A stretch of DNA of 64,000 bases from Tretioscincus oriximinensis (Eukaryota > Chordata > Lepidosauria > Squamata > Gymnophthalmidae), in contig JAJVDF010000231.1 of NCBI GenBank assembly GCA_022410635.1, positions 472,039 to 536,038 of the forward strand, in the 5' to 3' direction. Made by a program: the position numbers and the translations under genes. The notes under the pieces are model-generated. The model was not told the origin of the DNA, did not search any database, and was given only the letters and a program-made list of their open reading frames with translations. Position 1 is the stretch's first letter; every line of letters begins with the position of its first letter. Below are positions 21,183-32,099 of this stretch, one piece after another.

Positions 21183-21313
21183 ACATATCACTTATTTATT
21201 CCACTATAAATGGCTATTCCACAACAAACCATGGCTATTCTGGAATAAATNAGTCTGCACCATGTTTTATTGTGGAATATACAACTATAGTGGAATAAAT
21301 AAGTGATGTGTGN
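21183..21313. mobile_element. MITE with ATTTATTCCACTATA ends
   Basis: The left arm 'cacatatcacttatttattc' plus 'cactata' and the right arm 'tatagtggaataaataag' plus 'tgatgtgtg' are inverted copies matching about 25 of 27. Several other 'tggaat / attcca' repeats lie inside. The adjoining 'gctgcatccacat' phrase also occurs near 19294. Confidence 0.65.
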
Positions 21314-22227
21314 ANTTTTTTNNAAAAANAACGAGTCAGAGTTTTGCATGTCCCTGTTTGACAGTATGTGTTTTCGTTCCGATGTGTGGCAGTTTCTCCT
21401 GATTTCAGAAATGCTCTGGGCCTGGAATAGCTGAGTGACCCCTAACCTTGAGAGATCTTAATGTTGTCAACCAAAATCATTGTAAAATGAAGTGGTTCCA
21501 TTTGAGATAAGTGAATATGGGATGGTTTNAATTTATTTCAGCGGTTTTCAGGCAATATGTCCAACAGTAAGGAAACTGATGGGTTGCAAGACAAAAATAA
21601 TAATGTTGCATTAGAGATATAGTTTATCAATCCCGCACAGAGCTGTGCTGCATCTTTCTAGCAGATGGTCCCCCTCTGCACATCATCCCAGCCTTTAAGT
21701 AAAACCAGCTGCCCTGATAAGTATTTTTCATTGCTCCCAGATCAGTAAACTAGCAATAGAAAGAGGATTAATTCAAACCACTGTTCACACAAACAGATGT
21801 GGTGACTTAGTCTACTTGAATTAGAATTCTTTGTAGTAACTTAAGATGGAAATTTACAGGTGTGTGCATTTGGATAACCACCTGCCCAATTCCCTGGTGG
21901 ATGAGCATATGGAAACAAGCATTGGTGCTGTTTTATTGTGAGACCAATGTCATTTTCAAATGAACTAACTGGACTTATCAGGGTTGACCATATGTTTGCC
22001 TGTGAACAGGCAATCTGCTCATAATGAAATATGCTTTGTTCTNAAATGGTGCGCGCCTGTAAATTATTATTTTTTTCCATGCTGTTTAAAAAGACAAAAA
22101 CACCACAACAGAGTAACATTCCAAACCAATTACTCTTCCATTAACAATAATTTGTAGCATACAAGATAAGAATATATAGATGATCTTCCATGGCTGCCTT
22201 TGAGAGTTCCATTATTCTTCATTGTTT

Positions 22228-22502
22228 AAGAAGCACGGTGGTGCAGAGGTTAAGAGCAACGATCCTTCAACAGAGGGATCAGAGTTCGAGGCCTNATNTG
22301 TCTGCCATGTGTCTGTGCGCTCTCTACTGGCCTCAGCTTCAGACAAAAGCAAAAAATTGCAAGTAGATTAATAGGTACAACCACAGCTGTGGTCGGAAAG
22401 ATAGAATGTAAGCCTTCGGGTGAAAAATAGCTTATGAGCCNCTTTGAATGCCTTTGGGTGAGAAAGGCAGGGTATAAAATCCCAATTCTTCTTTTCTTCT
22501 TA
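22228..22502 (+). repeat. tRNA-derived SINE, family B
   Basis: A-box-like 'cggtggtgcagaggttaag' and B-box-like 'cagagttcgaggcc' head it; the body has 'ctctactggcctcagcttc' and the 3' end 'gcctttgggtgagaaaggca' then 'gggtataaaatcccaattc' and a TTC tail. This is the clearest internal Pol III promoter among the family B copies. Confidence 0.8.
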
Positions 22503-22822
22503 AGAGCCATTGCNCACCGCTCGGTATATTGGACCAGCAATGGTTTCTGGAACCCCCTTTGGGCATGGGGACAACATTATCGCCCTTTTCATTCTTGCTT
22601 TCAAGGAACGGTCACTGGAAACCATTCTAGNAGTCACAGGAGAATTGATTCCTGCCATTTATACTCTGAGTACGAGAGCACTCCAAGGAAAGAGTAAAGT
22701 GCAGACTTTAGCATGCAGATGTCTTATCCAGACAGTGTGTAGCCCATCTCTCTGTTGAGCAATTGGGCGAAGTCATGCAATTGGGGATGCTACATATAGA
22801 TGGGGTACATTATAATAATGAT

Positions 22823-22987
22823 TTTCAGAGAAATAGCCGTGTTAGTCTAGCAGAAAGTCCAGCAAAGGAGCTAGCAGCACTTTGAGACTAACTTGAGAAA
22901 AGTGGTTGGCATAAGCTTTCGTAGAAGAAGCTTATGCCAACCACTTTTCTCAAGTTAGTCTCAAAGTGCTGCTANCTCCTTTGCTGG
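22823..22987. mobile_element. Inverted pair of Penelope-type ends with 14-bp target duplication
   Basis: Left arm 'ttttcagagaaatagccgtg' to 'ataagctttcgtag'; right arm its near-perfect inverted copy ending 'ctcctttgctgg'. The flanks ATTATAATAATGAT are identical (22809-22822 and 22988-23001). The element therefore integrated as a unit made only of two opposed PLE ends and the joint between them. Confidence 0.85.
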
Positions 22988-23001
22988 ATTATAATAATGA
23001 T

Positions 23002-23560
23002 GTTTATTTATAACACCCTTTACACCAGAAGGTATATATATAAATATACAGGGTGCTTCAAAAAATGTATACACACTTTGAACTTCCACAGAAAATTTCC
23101 TGAAATTTAACTTTGTAGAACAGTAGAACAGTAAATAAATTTTCTATGGAAGTTCACAGTGTGTATACATTTTTGAAGCACCCTGTATATATAAAATAGC
23201 TCAGCATAATATAAAAAGGTTATTAGATAAGCATGATCTTTGCTGTAGCACACTCAGAAGAGTTTGAAGAGACCTTTTAAGTATTTACAAAATTGGTGAA
23301 TGTTCTCTCCTTCTCTGAGGTCTTGAGGAAGAGAGTTCCAAAGATTAGAGATCAGATCTTGAAAGGTGCATAATCTTAACCTTATTGTTTTCCAATTTGT
23401 TTCTTTTGGGATCTCAGGTCTCCCCTTGGTATATACCATNATAGTTTATTAGCCAGGTAGATTACCATGTTAAGTCTCATAGCTTTGAATCCCAACATTA
23501 AGATCTTAAATTGAATCCTGGCTCTCATAGGTAACTAGTGCAGGGATTCTCAAAAATTAG
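23002..23560 (-). repeat. CR1/L2-group LINE 3' part, minus strand, with MITE inside
   Basis: Reading the minus strand, 23254-23439 gives a peptide with Phe-Gln-Asp-Leu-Ile-Ser-Asn-Leu-Trp-Asn-Ser-Leu-Pro and a run to Leu-Lys-Gly-Leu-Phe, the C-terminal signature of CR1/L2 ORF2. The antisense tail is near 23003-23040 and is interrupted by the mariner-type MITE. Confidence 0.65.
23049..23185. mobile_element. Tc1/mariner-type MITE, copy 2
   Basis: Same termini as 11771-11978, flanked by TA. At 137 bp it is shorter, and its middle ('gaaatttaactttgtagaac') is the reverse complement of the middle of copy 1, so the two are in opposite orientation with copy 1 carrying an extra block. Confidence 0.85.
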
Positions 23561-23893
23561 AGTTGTGCATAGATTTGGGGCAGTTAAAGATTACGTGAAA
23601 TGTAAAATTTTGAGTCAGACTATCCATGCTGACCTCTTAGACTTCTGTTTCTATGCTACTGTTGGAAAACCCTGTGGCCAAGTAATACATTAGGAGCAAG
23701 GTGGCCATGTCAGAAATCAGAGGTCTTGCATGCTGATTTCTGCACTATCCTAGGGACTGCAGCTACTACTCCGGAGTGTTTGAAAGCAGACCATGTCAGG
23801 TATGGATGGAGAACAGTTCCAGCTATGCTGGGAATGGTGGAGTGCAGCTGTGATACTCCTCATAATCGCTGTATTTAAAAGGTCCCAAATATG

Positions 23894-23967
23894 CTGCTCA
23901 AAACAATTAAGGGAACACTTTAACATAACAGTCTATGTTAAAGTGTTCCCTTAATTGCTTTGAGCAG
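23894..23967. mobile_element. Tc1-type end hairpin
   Basis: Two 34-base arms (23894-23927 and 23934-23967) pair with one mismatch around a six-base loop. The outer sequence CTGCTCAAAACAATTAAGGG followed by AACACTT is the terminus of a widespread vertebrate Tc1-like transposon family. All internal sequence is lost. Confidence 0.8.
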
Positions 23968-24816
23968 TATCTTTCAAATGTAAACACTGGGCAACTCTTC
24001 AATGGCTAATATTCCAAACAACTGATGTTGATGTAGTCATTTTTGGGTGTGGTTAGAAATATTTTTATAGGTTCTATTAAAAGAACATGGGGAAAGACTA
24101 ATTTTAACCTGCTCTAGCAAGTACGTTCTGACATTTTTATAACAATATACTTTTTAAAAATTAATAATAGAGATCTCATTAAAAATTGTTTTATAGGTTA
24201 TTCAGTAATTGAACCATCCCCGTTCGTGTTCTACTAGTCTCTTCAGACAAGAAAGCACTTTGAAGTCCCAAACTGTATTTTTTCAGCCCCAATGTTCAGA
24301 CTCAATGATTCATTATTCTTATATATAGTCTCTCTGCTGAGCCTCCACCCACTTATTCCCTCACTTGCTCCCTCCCAGCCACCTTTCACTTGCTTTCACC
24401 TTTCACTTTGTTTCATTCCTTCTTTTTTCTGTTTTCTATCGTCCTTCTTCCTTTTCTTCCTTCCTTTCCCTCTCAGTANTGGTTCCCGGACTNAACCCTT
24501 TCACTTCTCATATNTTTCCAGTCAGAGAACTGTCCATTTAATACTTCCCTCGGTTTTCTGTCGTTTAGCCAGTTTCCAACCCAGGACTCTGGTTTCTGGA
24601 GGCTGCCGAAGTTCCGAGCCCTGTCATTGGTCATTATACCTCAGAATACTGAACTTTCTCTCACGCCTTATATTACTTATGACAGATTATTTAAAAGTAA
24701 TCCTGGGAGTACGCATCCAAAATGTGTGTGAAATTTCCATTGTAATCTCAAGAAAATGGTGGGTTCTAATCTCCATTTGGAGGCACCTAAATGGATTAAT
24801 CCATTGCAAGACTCTG

Positions 24817-25025
24817 TAGGCTGACCAGGTGACCCCTTTTGGGGGGTGGGTTGAAAACCCGGTTTTGGGGTGCCTCCTAGTTTTTTCTGAGGATTTTTTT
24901 ATTCCAAAAAGATTTTTTTGAAATTATTTTTGTTTTTTAATTTTTTTTTTCCTCAGAAAAAAACGGGAGGCACCCCTAAAANGGGTTTTCAACCCCCCCC
25001 AAAAAGGGGTCATCTGGTCACCCTA
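24817..25025. mobile_element. hAT-type MITE, TAGRCTGACCAGA family, short palindromic form
   Basis: From 'taggctgaccaggtgacccc' to 'ggggtcatctggtcacccta' the 209 bases are nearly a complete palindrome around an A/T-rich centre. G-runs and C-runs in the arms ('ttggggggtggg') could form a G-quadruplex. The octamer pair is absent. No clear target duplication. Confidence 0.75.
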
Positions 25026-27058
25026 TCCAAGAGACTAATGCAAGTTGACAACTTTTAACGTAGACTCTGGTTTGAAATGCCCATTCACTCTTATGCTCTA
25101 AGTGCATGACACTACTTGCTCTATGCTAGGGATGACAGGCTTAATGAATTTGTTGTTTGCAAGCCACGATATGCCCATGACTATTGAGCTGTCAGGCTGA
25201 GTGAGTGAACTGAGACAAAACGTGAACTTAAAAAACAAACAAACTATTCCGAGTGAAATAAGATAATGTCCTGTTAGTATTGTTCTTTCTTACAAATTAA
25301 TGAATATATTTCTATAGCTTTTTCCCCTTGTGGAAAACAAACAGCTGGATAAATTATGGAAGATTTCAAGCAGAAATGATCTTCTTTAGTTTTGAAACCA
25401 CCTGCTTGCCCCCTGGGAACTGAACTGTGGGTTAGTGGAAAGGGCAGGTAAGGGCAGCAATTTGAATTGCTAGTATGGGGCCTGGGGCAATATAGTGGTT
25501 GACTCTCCAGTTTCATAAACATGGATATTTAGAGGGATCACGCTTGGTATGCTTTCTATTAGAGATGAGAAAGGGTTAANAGTATATAATAGGAGTTACC
25601 CCTGGACTGACCCTGTGGGAGTGATTTCCAAAAGAGAGAGGGAGAGAAGGAAAGCAAAGAAGAGAGAGAGAGAAGATTATCAAATACAGTATTGTTGGTA
25701 AGATTCCAGCATCATGTTGCTCATTTGGTTTTTCCTTGGAAGTGCTTATACAGAAGAGTTTGCTGGTGACTCCAACCTAATTGGCAGCAGCTGCCCAGAG
25801 TCTGGTCTTTTATTTCTTCTCATCAGCTATGTCAATTAGCAAAATGTGGTCTTCTCCATTAAGATGGGATCTTTTCCATTAATCTTCTCCATTAATGGCA
25901 AGATATGGTGGTGGCATTATTTATATTGCTGAAAGTTAAAGCTGGACATGATGAATAGTTATAAGCCATCCTAAGCTCAGGAGTTATCCCCTATCCTCCA
26001 AGTAGTGCTATATCTTTGCTAGAACACCTCATATGATCTTAGAGACCTCCTCAGTATGCTGATGTTACTGCAGTCAAACTGGCTACTACTCTCTTAAGTG
26101 TTGGATTTTCCCAATAGCTGTTAATTTATGGAACATAGTAGAATGTGTGGCTTCAGATACTCTATAAGAAGGGCTGGTACTTACTCCAGAAACGGCCTTG
26201 AGTACACCCAGAAAAAGTTTTCTTCATGGTATATATAAGAGAGTCTTTATGAAGGATTGACCTCACCTAATTACAGGGATCCAGCAGTGGTACCGTTAGA
26301 AACCTGCAATGTCTTGCTTTTTCCTCCTAGTACATTTATGCAACCTCTGTACCACAACCTTCCATCTTTGCACTATGACGACAGCATGTAAACATTTCTG
26401 TGAGAGCTCCCAAGACCTCTAGCACTGCCTTGTGATTTTAGCTGCCTTTAAGCAAGGCAGAACATAGAAATGTTGTTTTTTTCCTGCTGGATTTACACAA
26501 GAAAAAACATTTGTGACTGGAAACCAAAACCCCTAATAACCTCCAGATCTCTGGCAAGTTTAAAAGTGAGGTATTCCTTTTGTATCCACTTGTCTGGTTA
26601 CAAGAGAAGTCAACACCCAATGGCAGAAGAGAAACAGATTAGCCAATTGCAAGCAAAGAACCAGGGCTTGGAAGGAATTATAGGAAAATGTATGAGGAAT
26701 CTAAGGTTTTTTCATGCTATTATGATGCAATTATGGGGTTTTTGCCACATGTAATTATGGGTTTCCAGCAGTAGTAGTAGCAGAAAGGGCCAGTATTCTG
26801 TCCCCCCCCCCCTCCCCCAGTACTTGTGCTCTGATTCCATAGTGAAGGAGTCTGGTCTTTTCACCCTTCACCAGTTCTGAGTTGTATAGTCAGAAGTGCA
26901 GTATCTTCTGTGAATTCTATCCTACCTGCAGCCAGAGAGGTATGTAAAATCTGCTTTCCTTGCAGAAACACTGTGATTTTGATTAAAAACACAATCTCAG
27001 CTTAAAATCTTCATTTTAGAAAGCCTAGAGCCNTGTTTTTTCTCTCTCTATCTTTGAT

Positions 27059-27325
27059 CAGTGTTAGGAGTCATCCAGTGGGAAGTCTCATGTGTCTTTG
27101 TGTGCACAAAGTGTCTGCGAGAATTTTGTGATGTCACTTTAGGGACGGGACCAGAAGTGACAACACTCTGGACACCATTTATGATGTCATTTTGGGTGCC
27201 GGAGCACTCTTTCCAGAATCAATGGCTGGAAAGTGACATCACAATTATGTAACTTCTGGTCCCCACACCCTGTACATTGCTGTATGAGAATTCATACTTC
27301 TTACAAGAGTGGTCAATCTCACAAA
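27059..27325. mobile_element. Family D element
   Basis: Starts 'cagtgttaggagtc'. It contains 'gatgtcactttagg', 'agaagtgacaac', 'tgatgtcattttgg' and 'gaaagtgacatcac' plus the 'gagaattcatact' and 'ttacaag' blocks seen at 51240-51285. The right terminus is degraded. Confidence 0.6.
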
Positions 27326-27599
27326 CCAGGAAGATGGGCCATATCTTCATGATAAAGTTGGAAGGTTCTGAGAATGGAAACCTTGAAGACAGGCCTTGTT
27401 CACTGCATACAGGAACACTTCTGAATTATTTTTTCATTACTCAAAAATGCATGTTGATCTAACAAAGGGGCTCTTAATCCAAAGAACACAGTTTTGCAAC
27501 TTTTTGGCATGTGCTTCCCATTTACTAAAGTTGGAAAGGTGCCTAGTTCTTGCAGGGATGCAGCTTTGTCTAGAAAAGGGCTTCATCTTGGCAATCTTT

Positions 27600-28860
27600 G
27601 GTATAATTTTTATTTATTTATTTATTTATTTATTTACATTTATACCCTGCCCCATACCCAAAGGTCTTGGGATGGCAACAACAATAAAAATGCAAAATCT
27701 ATATTTTAAAACCGTAACAATCAGTATCTGAAGATGGAAGGAAAAAATAGCATTTCTTCAACCAAAGGCCAGGTTGAAGAGGTGCTTCTTTAATAGGCTG
27801 ACCAGATGCCCCCATTTTGGGGGGGAACCCAGTTTTGGGGTGTCTACCCTGCCCTCCCAGAGGGGCCTACCATTTCCACGTTTTTTGCTGAGGAAAAAAA
27901 AATAAAAAAATATTTTTTTTAAAAAAAAATGCACAACAGCATCACTAGGGGGCTCTGGCATCAGAGACCAGCTCCTGAAGGCACCCTAACCTAGTAAAAA
28001 TAAAAATTCTCACACACTTCAAAACTTTCTNGCACACTTCAAAAAAATCGCTGCACCACCACTAGCGGATTCTGGCAACTGGGGCCAACTTCTAAAGGCA
28101 CCTTCCCCTCTGTAAAAAAATTAAAAAATTCTGATGTACTCCAAAAATCCTCAGTTTAAAAATTCTCGCACACTTAAAAAAAATCTCACNTGTTTCACCG
28201 ATTTCTCGGGAGGGAATTTTGGAAGGGAATGTATGTTGGTGGGTAATTTGCATATTTTTGAATATGCAAATTAGCATGAATGTTAATTACCCCAGTTTGG
28301 GTCACAGAAAATCTGGTCAGTCTAAACTTTAAGGACCTTCTAAAACAATACAATGATGATGACAGACACACCTCAAGGGGGAGACTATTGCAAAGACTGG
28401 AGGCAACCACCAAGAAGGCCCGATCCTGGGTTCCCACTCCACTGGCTGTTGAAAGGGGTGGTACAACCAGGAGGACCTCCCCTGCAGATCATAAGGCACA
28501 GGCAGGTTGGAATGGGAGAAGACGTTCCTTTAGATATTTGGGGCCCAAGTTATTTAGGCCTTTATAAGTTAAAGTCAGCACCTTGAATTGGGCTCGGTAG
28601 CAGATTGGCAGCCANTGCAGCTCTTTCAAGACCGGAGTGATGTATGTCCGGCCAGCCGTTCCAGTCACCAGTCTAGCTGCTGCATTCTGCACCAACTGCA
28701 GCTTCCGAACCATTTTCAAGGGCAGCCCCATATAGAGCGCATTACAATAGTCCAATCTGGAAGTTACCAGAGCGTGGATTACTGTGGCTAAATCATCCTT
28801 GTTCAGAAGTGGCCGTAACTGGCGAACCAGACGTAACTGGAAGTAGGCATTCAAGGACTA
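27600..28860 (-). repeat. CR1/L2-group LINE, minus strand, split by MITE
   Basis: The antisense 3' tail (TTTA repeats, 'ataccctgccccatacccaa') is at 27604-27665, and the coding part resumes after the MITE. At 28489-28854 the minus strand encodes Ser-Arg-Leu-Asp-Tyr-Cys-Asn-Ala-Leu-Tyr, then Leu-Gln-Leu-Val-Gln-Asn-Ala-Ala-Ala-Arg-Leu, then Trp-Leu-Pro-Ile and Leu-Thr-Tyr-Lys-Gly-Leu, the well-known block downstream of the RT domain in CR1 and L2. The 121-codon open part is a fragment, not a functional protein. Confidence 0.85.
27794..28324. mobile_element. hAT-type MITE, TAGRCTGACCAGA family, best octamer pair
   Basis: Left end TAGGCTGACCAGATG, right end TCTGGTCAGTCTA; flanks TTCTTTAA / AACTTTAA (6 of 8). 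This copy is inverted relative to 9330 and keeps both octamers intact: ATTTGCAT 28246-28253 and ATGCAAAT 28264-28271, ten bases apart. It also has the 'attctcacacacttcaaaa' units. It sits inside the LINE above. Confidence 0.85.
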
Positions 28861-29114
28861 ATTAGCCACAGCCATTAGAAATGCTATTAATTAAACATCC
28901 ACAGGTTTCTAAAATAAAAATCATGAAACGTTATTGCAGATATTGTCAGCACCATTTGCAAAAGACAGATGTAGTTTTATTGCCAAGAGGATGTTTGCTT
29001 CTAATTACCAGCAAAAGAGACATCACATCATTTAGTTGCAACATGGCCTGCAAAAAACTGAACTTGCTTTGGAACATCAGGCATTTCTAATGGCTGTGAC
29101 TAATTAGTCCTTGA
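28851..29114. mobile_element. Element with 33-bp inverted ends
   Basis: 28851-28883 and 29082-29114 are inverted copies matching 32 of 33 bases (outer part 'tcaaggactaattag'). The 198-base interior is not palindromic and has no coding. It abuts the LINE fragment, so its left boundary also marks where that LINE ends. No target duplication is evident. Confidence 0.65.
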
Positions 29115-29416
29115 GTCGCATGGGGAGCACAGGATATTGGCTTCACTATCTTGACGCCCAGTATATTTCATTGGCTCACAGATCAAATTTATACATCACA
29201 GTTTGTTTACAAACTGAATACATGGATGCAAATGGGTATGGATTTTGAAAGATATTCTTAGTGGTAACCCAGGGAGAATCNTTCTGCTTTGCTTTTTGTC
29301 CCCACTACCCCCAAGTTAAATGGACCTTCTGATGGCAACTTAGGGGGAGGATTTTCCTGTTTTACAGTGGATGGGTTTTTTTTCCTGTAATAACACCTTT
29401 TGGTATTGTCAAGAGA

Positions 29417-30444
29417 TAGACTGACTAGATTTTCCGAGGCCCAAACTGGGGTAATTAATATTCACGCTAATTTGCATATTCATGAATGTGCAAGTCACCC
29501 AACAACATGCAAACCCCTCCAAAATCCCTGCCCAAGAAATCTGCAAAGCATGCAAGAATTTTTCAAAGCGTGTGAGAGTTTTTCAAAGTGCGTGAGAAAT
29601 TTGCATTTTTTTTTATTTTTTACCAAGGGGAGGGTGCCTTCAGGAGCTGGGCNCGGTTGCTAGAGCTCCCTAGTGGTAGTGCAGTGAATGTTTTTTAATT
29701 AAAAAAAAAACTTTTTTTTTAAAAAAATTATTTTTCTCAGCAAAAAATGGAGAAATTGGGGATACATGGGACACCTAGTGTTGCCATACGTCCCGGTAAA
29801 CCGGGACAAACCCGGTTTTGGGGACTAAAATATAGTCCCCTTCGGGTTTTAAGGTAAAATCCCGGCTTTTTACATTCCCCAATGCTGCGTCAGGGAATGT
29901 AAAAAGGCGGGATTTTAAAGGAAAAGCAGCCGCCAGAGCTGACGGCTGCAGCGTGCGCAACGCTTTCCGGGCTCCTGGGAGGACCCTCGGAGCGCGCCGT
30001 AGCTGCTCCTTGGCTGGAGGTGGGGTTTCGTCCTGCTCTGAAGCAAGCGCACCAGCCCCAGCGGAGCAAAAACGCCTGGGTTTCTGACAGGAGAATAGCT
30101 CTGTTCTCCTGTCACAAACTGAAGCGTTTTTGCTCCGCTGGATCTGGCGCGCTTGCCTCAGAGCAGGACGAAACCCAGCCTCTAGCAAAGGAGCAGCTGC
30201 GTGCGCACGCGCGTGCGTGCGTGCGCACACGGACGCTTGTAGTGAGAGAAGAGAGGTTCTGCCAGTCTCTCTACAAGCGTCTGTGTGTGCGCATGCGCCC
30301 CCGCGCGCACGCCTGTTCATGTGTGCGCGCACGCGCGTGCACGCACCCACCCCACCCACGTCCCGGTTTGGGGATGCCAAGATATGGCAACCCTAGGGAC
30401 ACCCCAAAAATGGGTTCCCAAAAATGGGTCATCTGGTCAGCCTA
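29417..30444. mobile_element. hAT-type MITE, TAGRCTGACCAGA family, host of a nested hAT
   Basis: Left end TAGACTGACTAGATTTTCCG and right end '...atctggtcagccta', flanked by an exact TCAAGAGA duplication (29409-29416 and 30445-30452). Without the nested element and its duplication it is about 400 bp. The first octamer ATTTGCAT (29470-29477) is intact and the second is mutated. Confidence 0.9.
29776..30395. mobile_element. CpG-rich foldback hAT element nested in a MITE
   Basis: Left end TAGTGTTGCCATACG; the right end reads back TAGGGTTGCCATATC; exact 8-bp duplication GGGACACC at 29768-29775 and 30396-30403. The 620 bases are GC- and CpG-rich in an AT-rich intron. Internally, 'agcggagcaaaaacgcc' near 30059 pairs with 'gcgtttttgctccgct' near 30123, and 'gacgcttgtag' near 30232 pairs with 'ctacaagcgtc' near 30271. 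Alternating purine-pyrimidine runs (30200-30232 and 30281-30347) are Z-DNA-prone. Long open frames across it on both strands reflect lack of AT-rich stops. Confidence 0.88.
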
Positions 30445-30809
30445 TCAAGAGACCTGTGTGTTTTTCCATTGAATGAAGCCAGTATTTTATGCTAGAAGTG
30501 AACATATGTATTCAAGATGGTGGCTCCTGGCAGCAATCCAGACATATCAATTATTATTGGTACAGTAGGCAGAAAACTGGTCAATTTGTGCAAAACCAGC
30601 GATTTTTTTTAAAAAAGCTTCACCAGCTATGCTCACTTGATGCGCTTTCATTCTGTGTCACTCCACTGTTTCCTTTTCTTGTNAGGCTCCTGAATTGGGG
30701 GCAAAATGGGGCAGGAAAAAAGAGTAAACAGCAAAGCAGATTTAGATTCATTTTATTGTTTTCCAATTTGCTTTTTTCCCTCCAGTTCAAACACAGATTA
30801 AGATAGTTA

Positions 30810-30900
30810 TTTATTTAAGAGATTTAGAGATTTATTTATATCCCAACCTTCATTATTGGTCACCGGGCGGGTAACAGGGTAAATAATAAATGATGATGAT
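30810..30900 (-). repeat. Possible LINE tail, minus strand
   Basis: 'tttatttatatcccaacctt' followed by 'accgggcgggtaacagggt' resembles antisense LINE/SINE tails of this genome, but the match is loose. Confidence 0.35.
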
Positions 30901-31283
30901 ACACATTTTTTAAAGAAGTAAATTTAAAGAAGAGGGGAGGTCTGCTGTGAATTATTTTATTTCTCGTGGGAACTGACTTAATGTTATTGTGGCTATTCCA
31001 TGCTTGATACAGCCCCGTAGTATAATTTTCAATATTAACTTATAAATCTTATCCCCATGCCACTGCCTTAGCTATCCAACTACAATTATGTGCTACAGAA
31101 AATATTGTTACCCTCCCAAACCAATTTGTTGTGCATTCATAAGTCAAAATTTAAAAGAGAATTATATTGCTTTTCGAATGAGCCGTATAACAAGAATAGT
31201 GCTCTGTTCAGAAAGCATAGCCAAAATCTTAAGAAACTGAAGAAGGAGGAGGAGGAGGAGAAGAAGACGACTTCATTTATAAT

Positions 31284-31464
31284 TAGGCTGACCAGATGAC
31301 ACCTTTTGGGAGAGTTTTTTCTGAGGAAAAACATTTCAAAACAAGATTTTTTTTTCAAAAATTATTTTGGTTTTTTATTTTTTTTTCCTCAGAAAAAAAC
31401 GGGAGGCACCCCAAAAATGGGTTTTCAACACCACCACCCCAAAAGGGGTCATCTGGTCAGCCTA
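31284..31464. mobile_element. hAT-type MITE, TAGRCTGACCAGA family, short palindromic form
   Basis: From 'taggctgaccagatgacacc' to 'ggggtcatctggtcagccta', with an A/T-rich centre and 'tttttcctcagaaaaaaacg'. The motif ATAATT lies on both sides of the core ends. Confidence 0.78.
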
Positions 31465-32099
31465 TAATTATCATCACACAATTGCTTTCTTATGCTTCTA
31501 GTGTGAGCAAAAAACTTAAGCACTTCCAAAATTATTTCAATATTCAGGCAGATTGGAAGAAAATGAATAATAAAATGGACCATTTTCAAAGGTAGCTGAT
31601 GTGGTAGAATAGAGAGGCTGGCTGTGTTTTTTGGCTGAGCTTCAATGGTGGCATACAAGACTTCCATATGTTCTGGAAAGAAATGTGAGACACTGTTATC
31701 CAAATCTAGAGCTGTATCCAGACAGCTGCCTTTTCTCCTTATATTACTATAAAGAATGTGTGCTTTCTTTGCGATCAGCCTACACCCATGATTATTATGG
31801 TGCTTTTTTACATTTGAAATCGCCCAAGTTGTTGTTTCTCTCCATTACATCACTCATCTTTCTTGTGATACTTTACTGTCTTAAGGTTTGTGGGCTTACT
31901 TGTGATTGGAAAGTTTACTTTCAACATTAGATTCTTTCACCTCTCACAGATTCTTGTCAAAACTATCTACTCATCACATCCTTTCTGCAGTAACCCTATT
32001 GACAACTCTTTTNACAACTGTTTCCCCCAGTAAACCAATATCTGCTTTGTCAGCTCTAAAACCCCCAAAATGTTGCCTTATATAACACATGCAACACAA

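Noticed and set aside
24292..24819. 175-codon plus-strand frame rich in Leu, Ser and Phe
   Set aside because: It is produced by a pyrimidine-rich tract near 24335-24475 and has three unread codons; not a gene.
29775..30472. Long open frames on both strands (201 and 150 codons) with Ala/Arg/His-rich peptides
   Set aside because: They lie within the GC-rich foldback hAT element, where stops are rare by composition, and show repetitive Arg-Ala/His-Ala text from GC dinucleotide runs.
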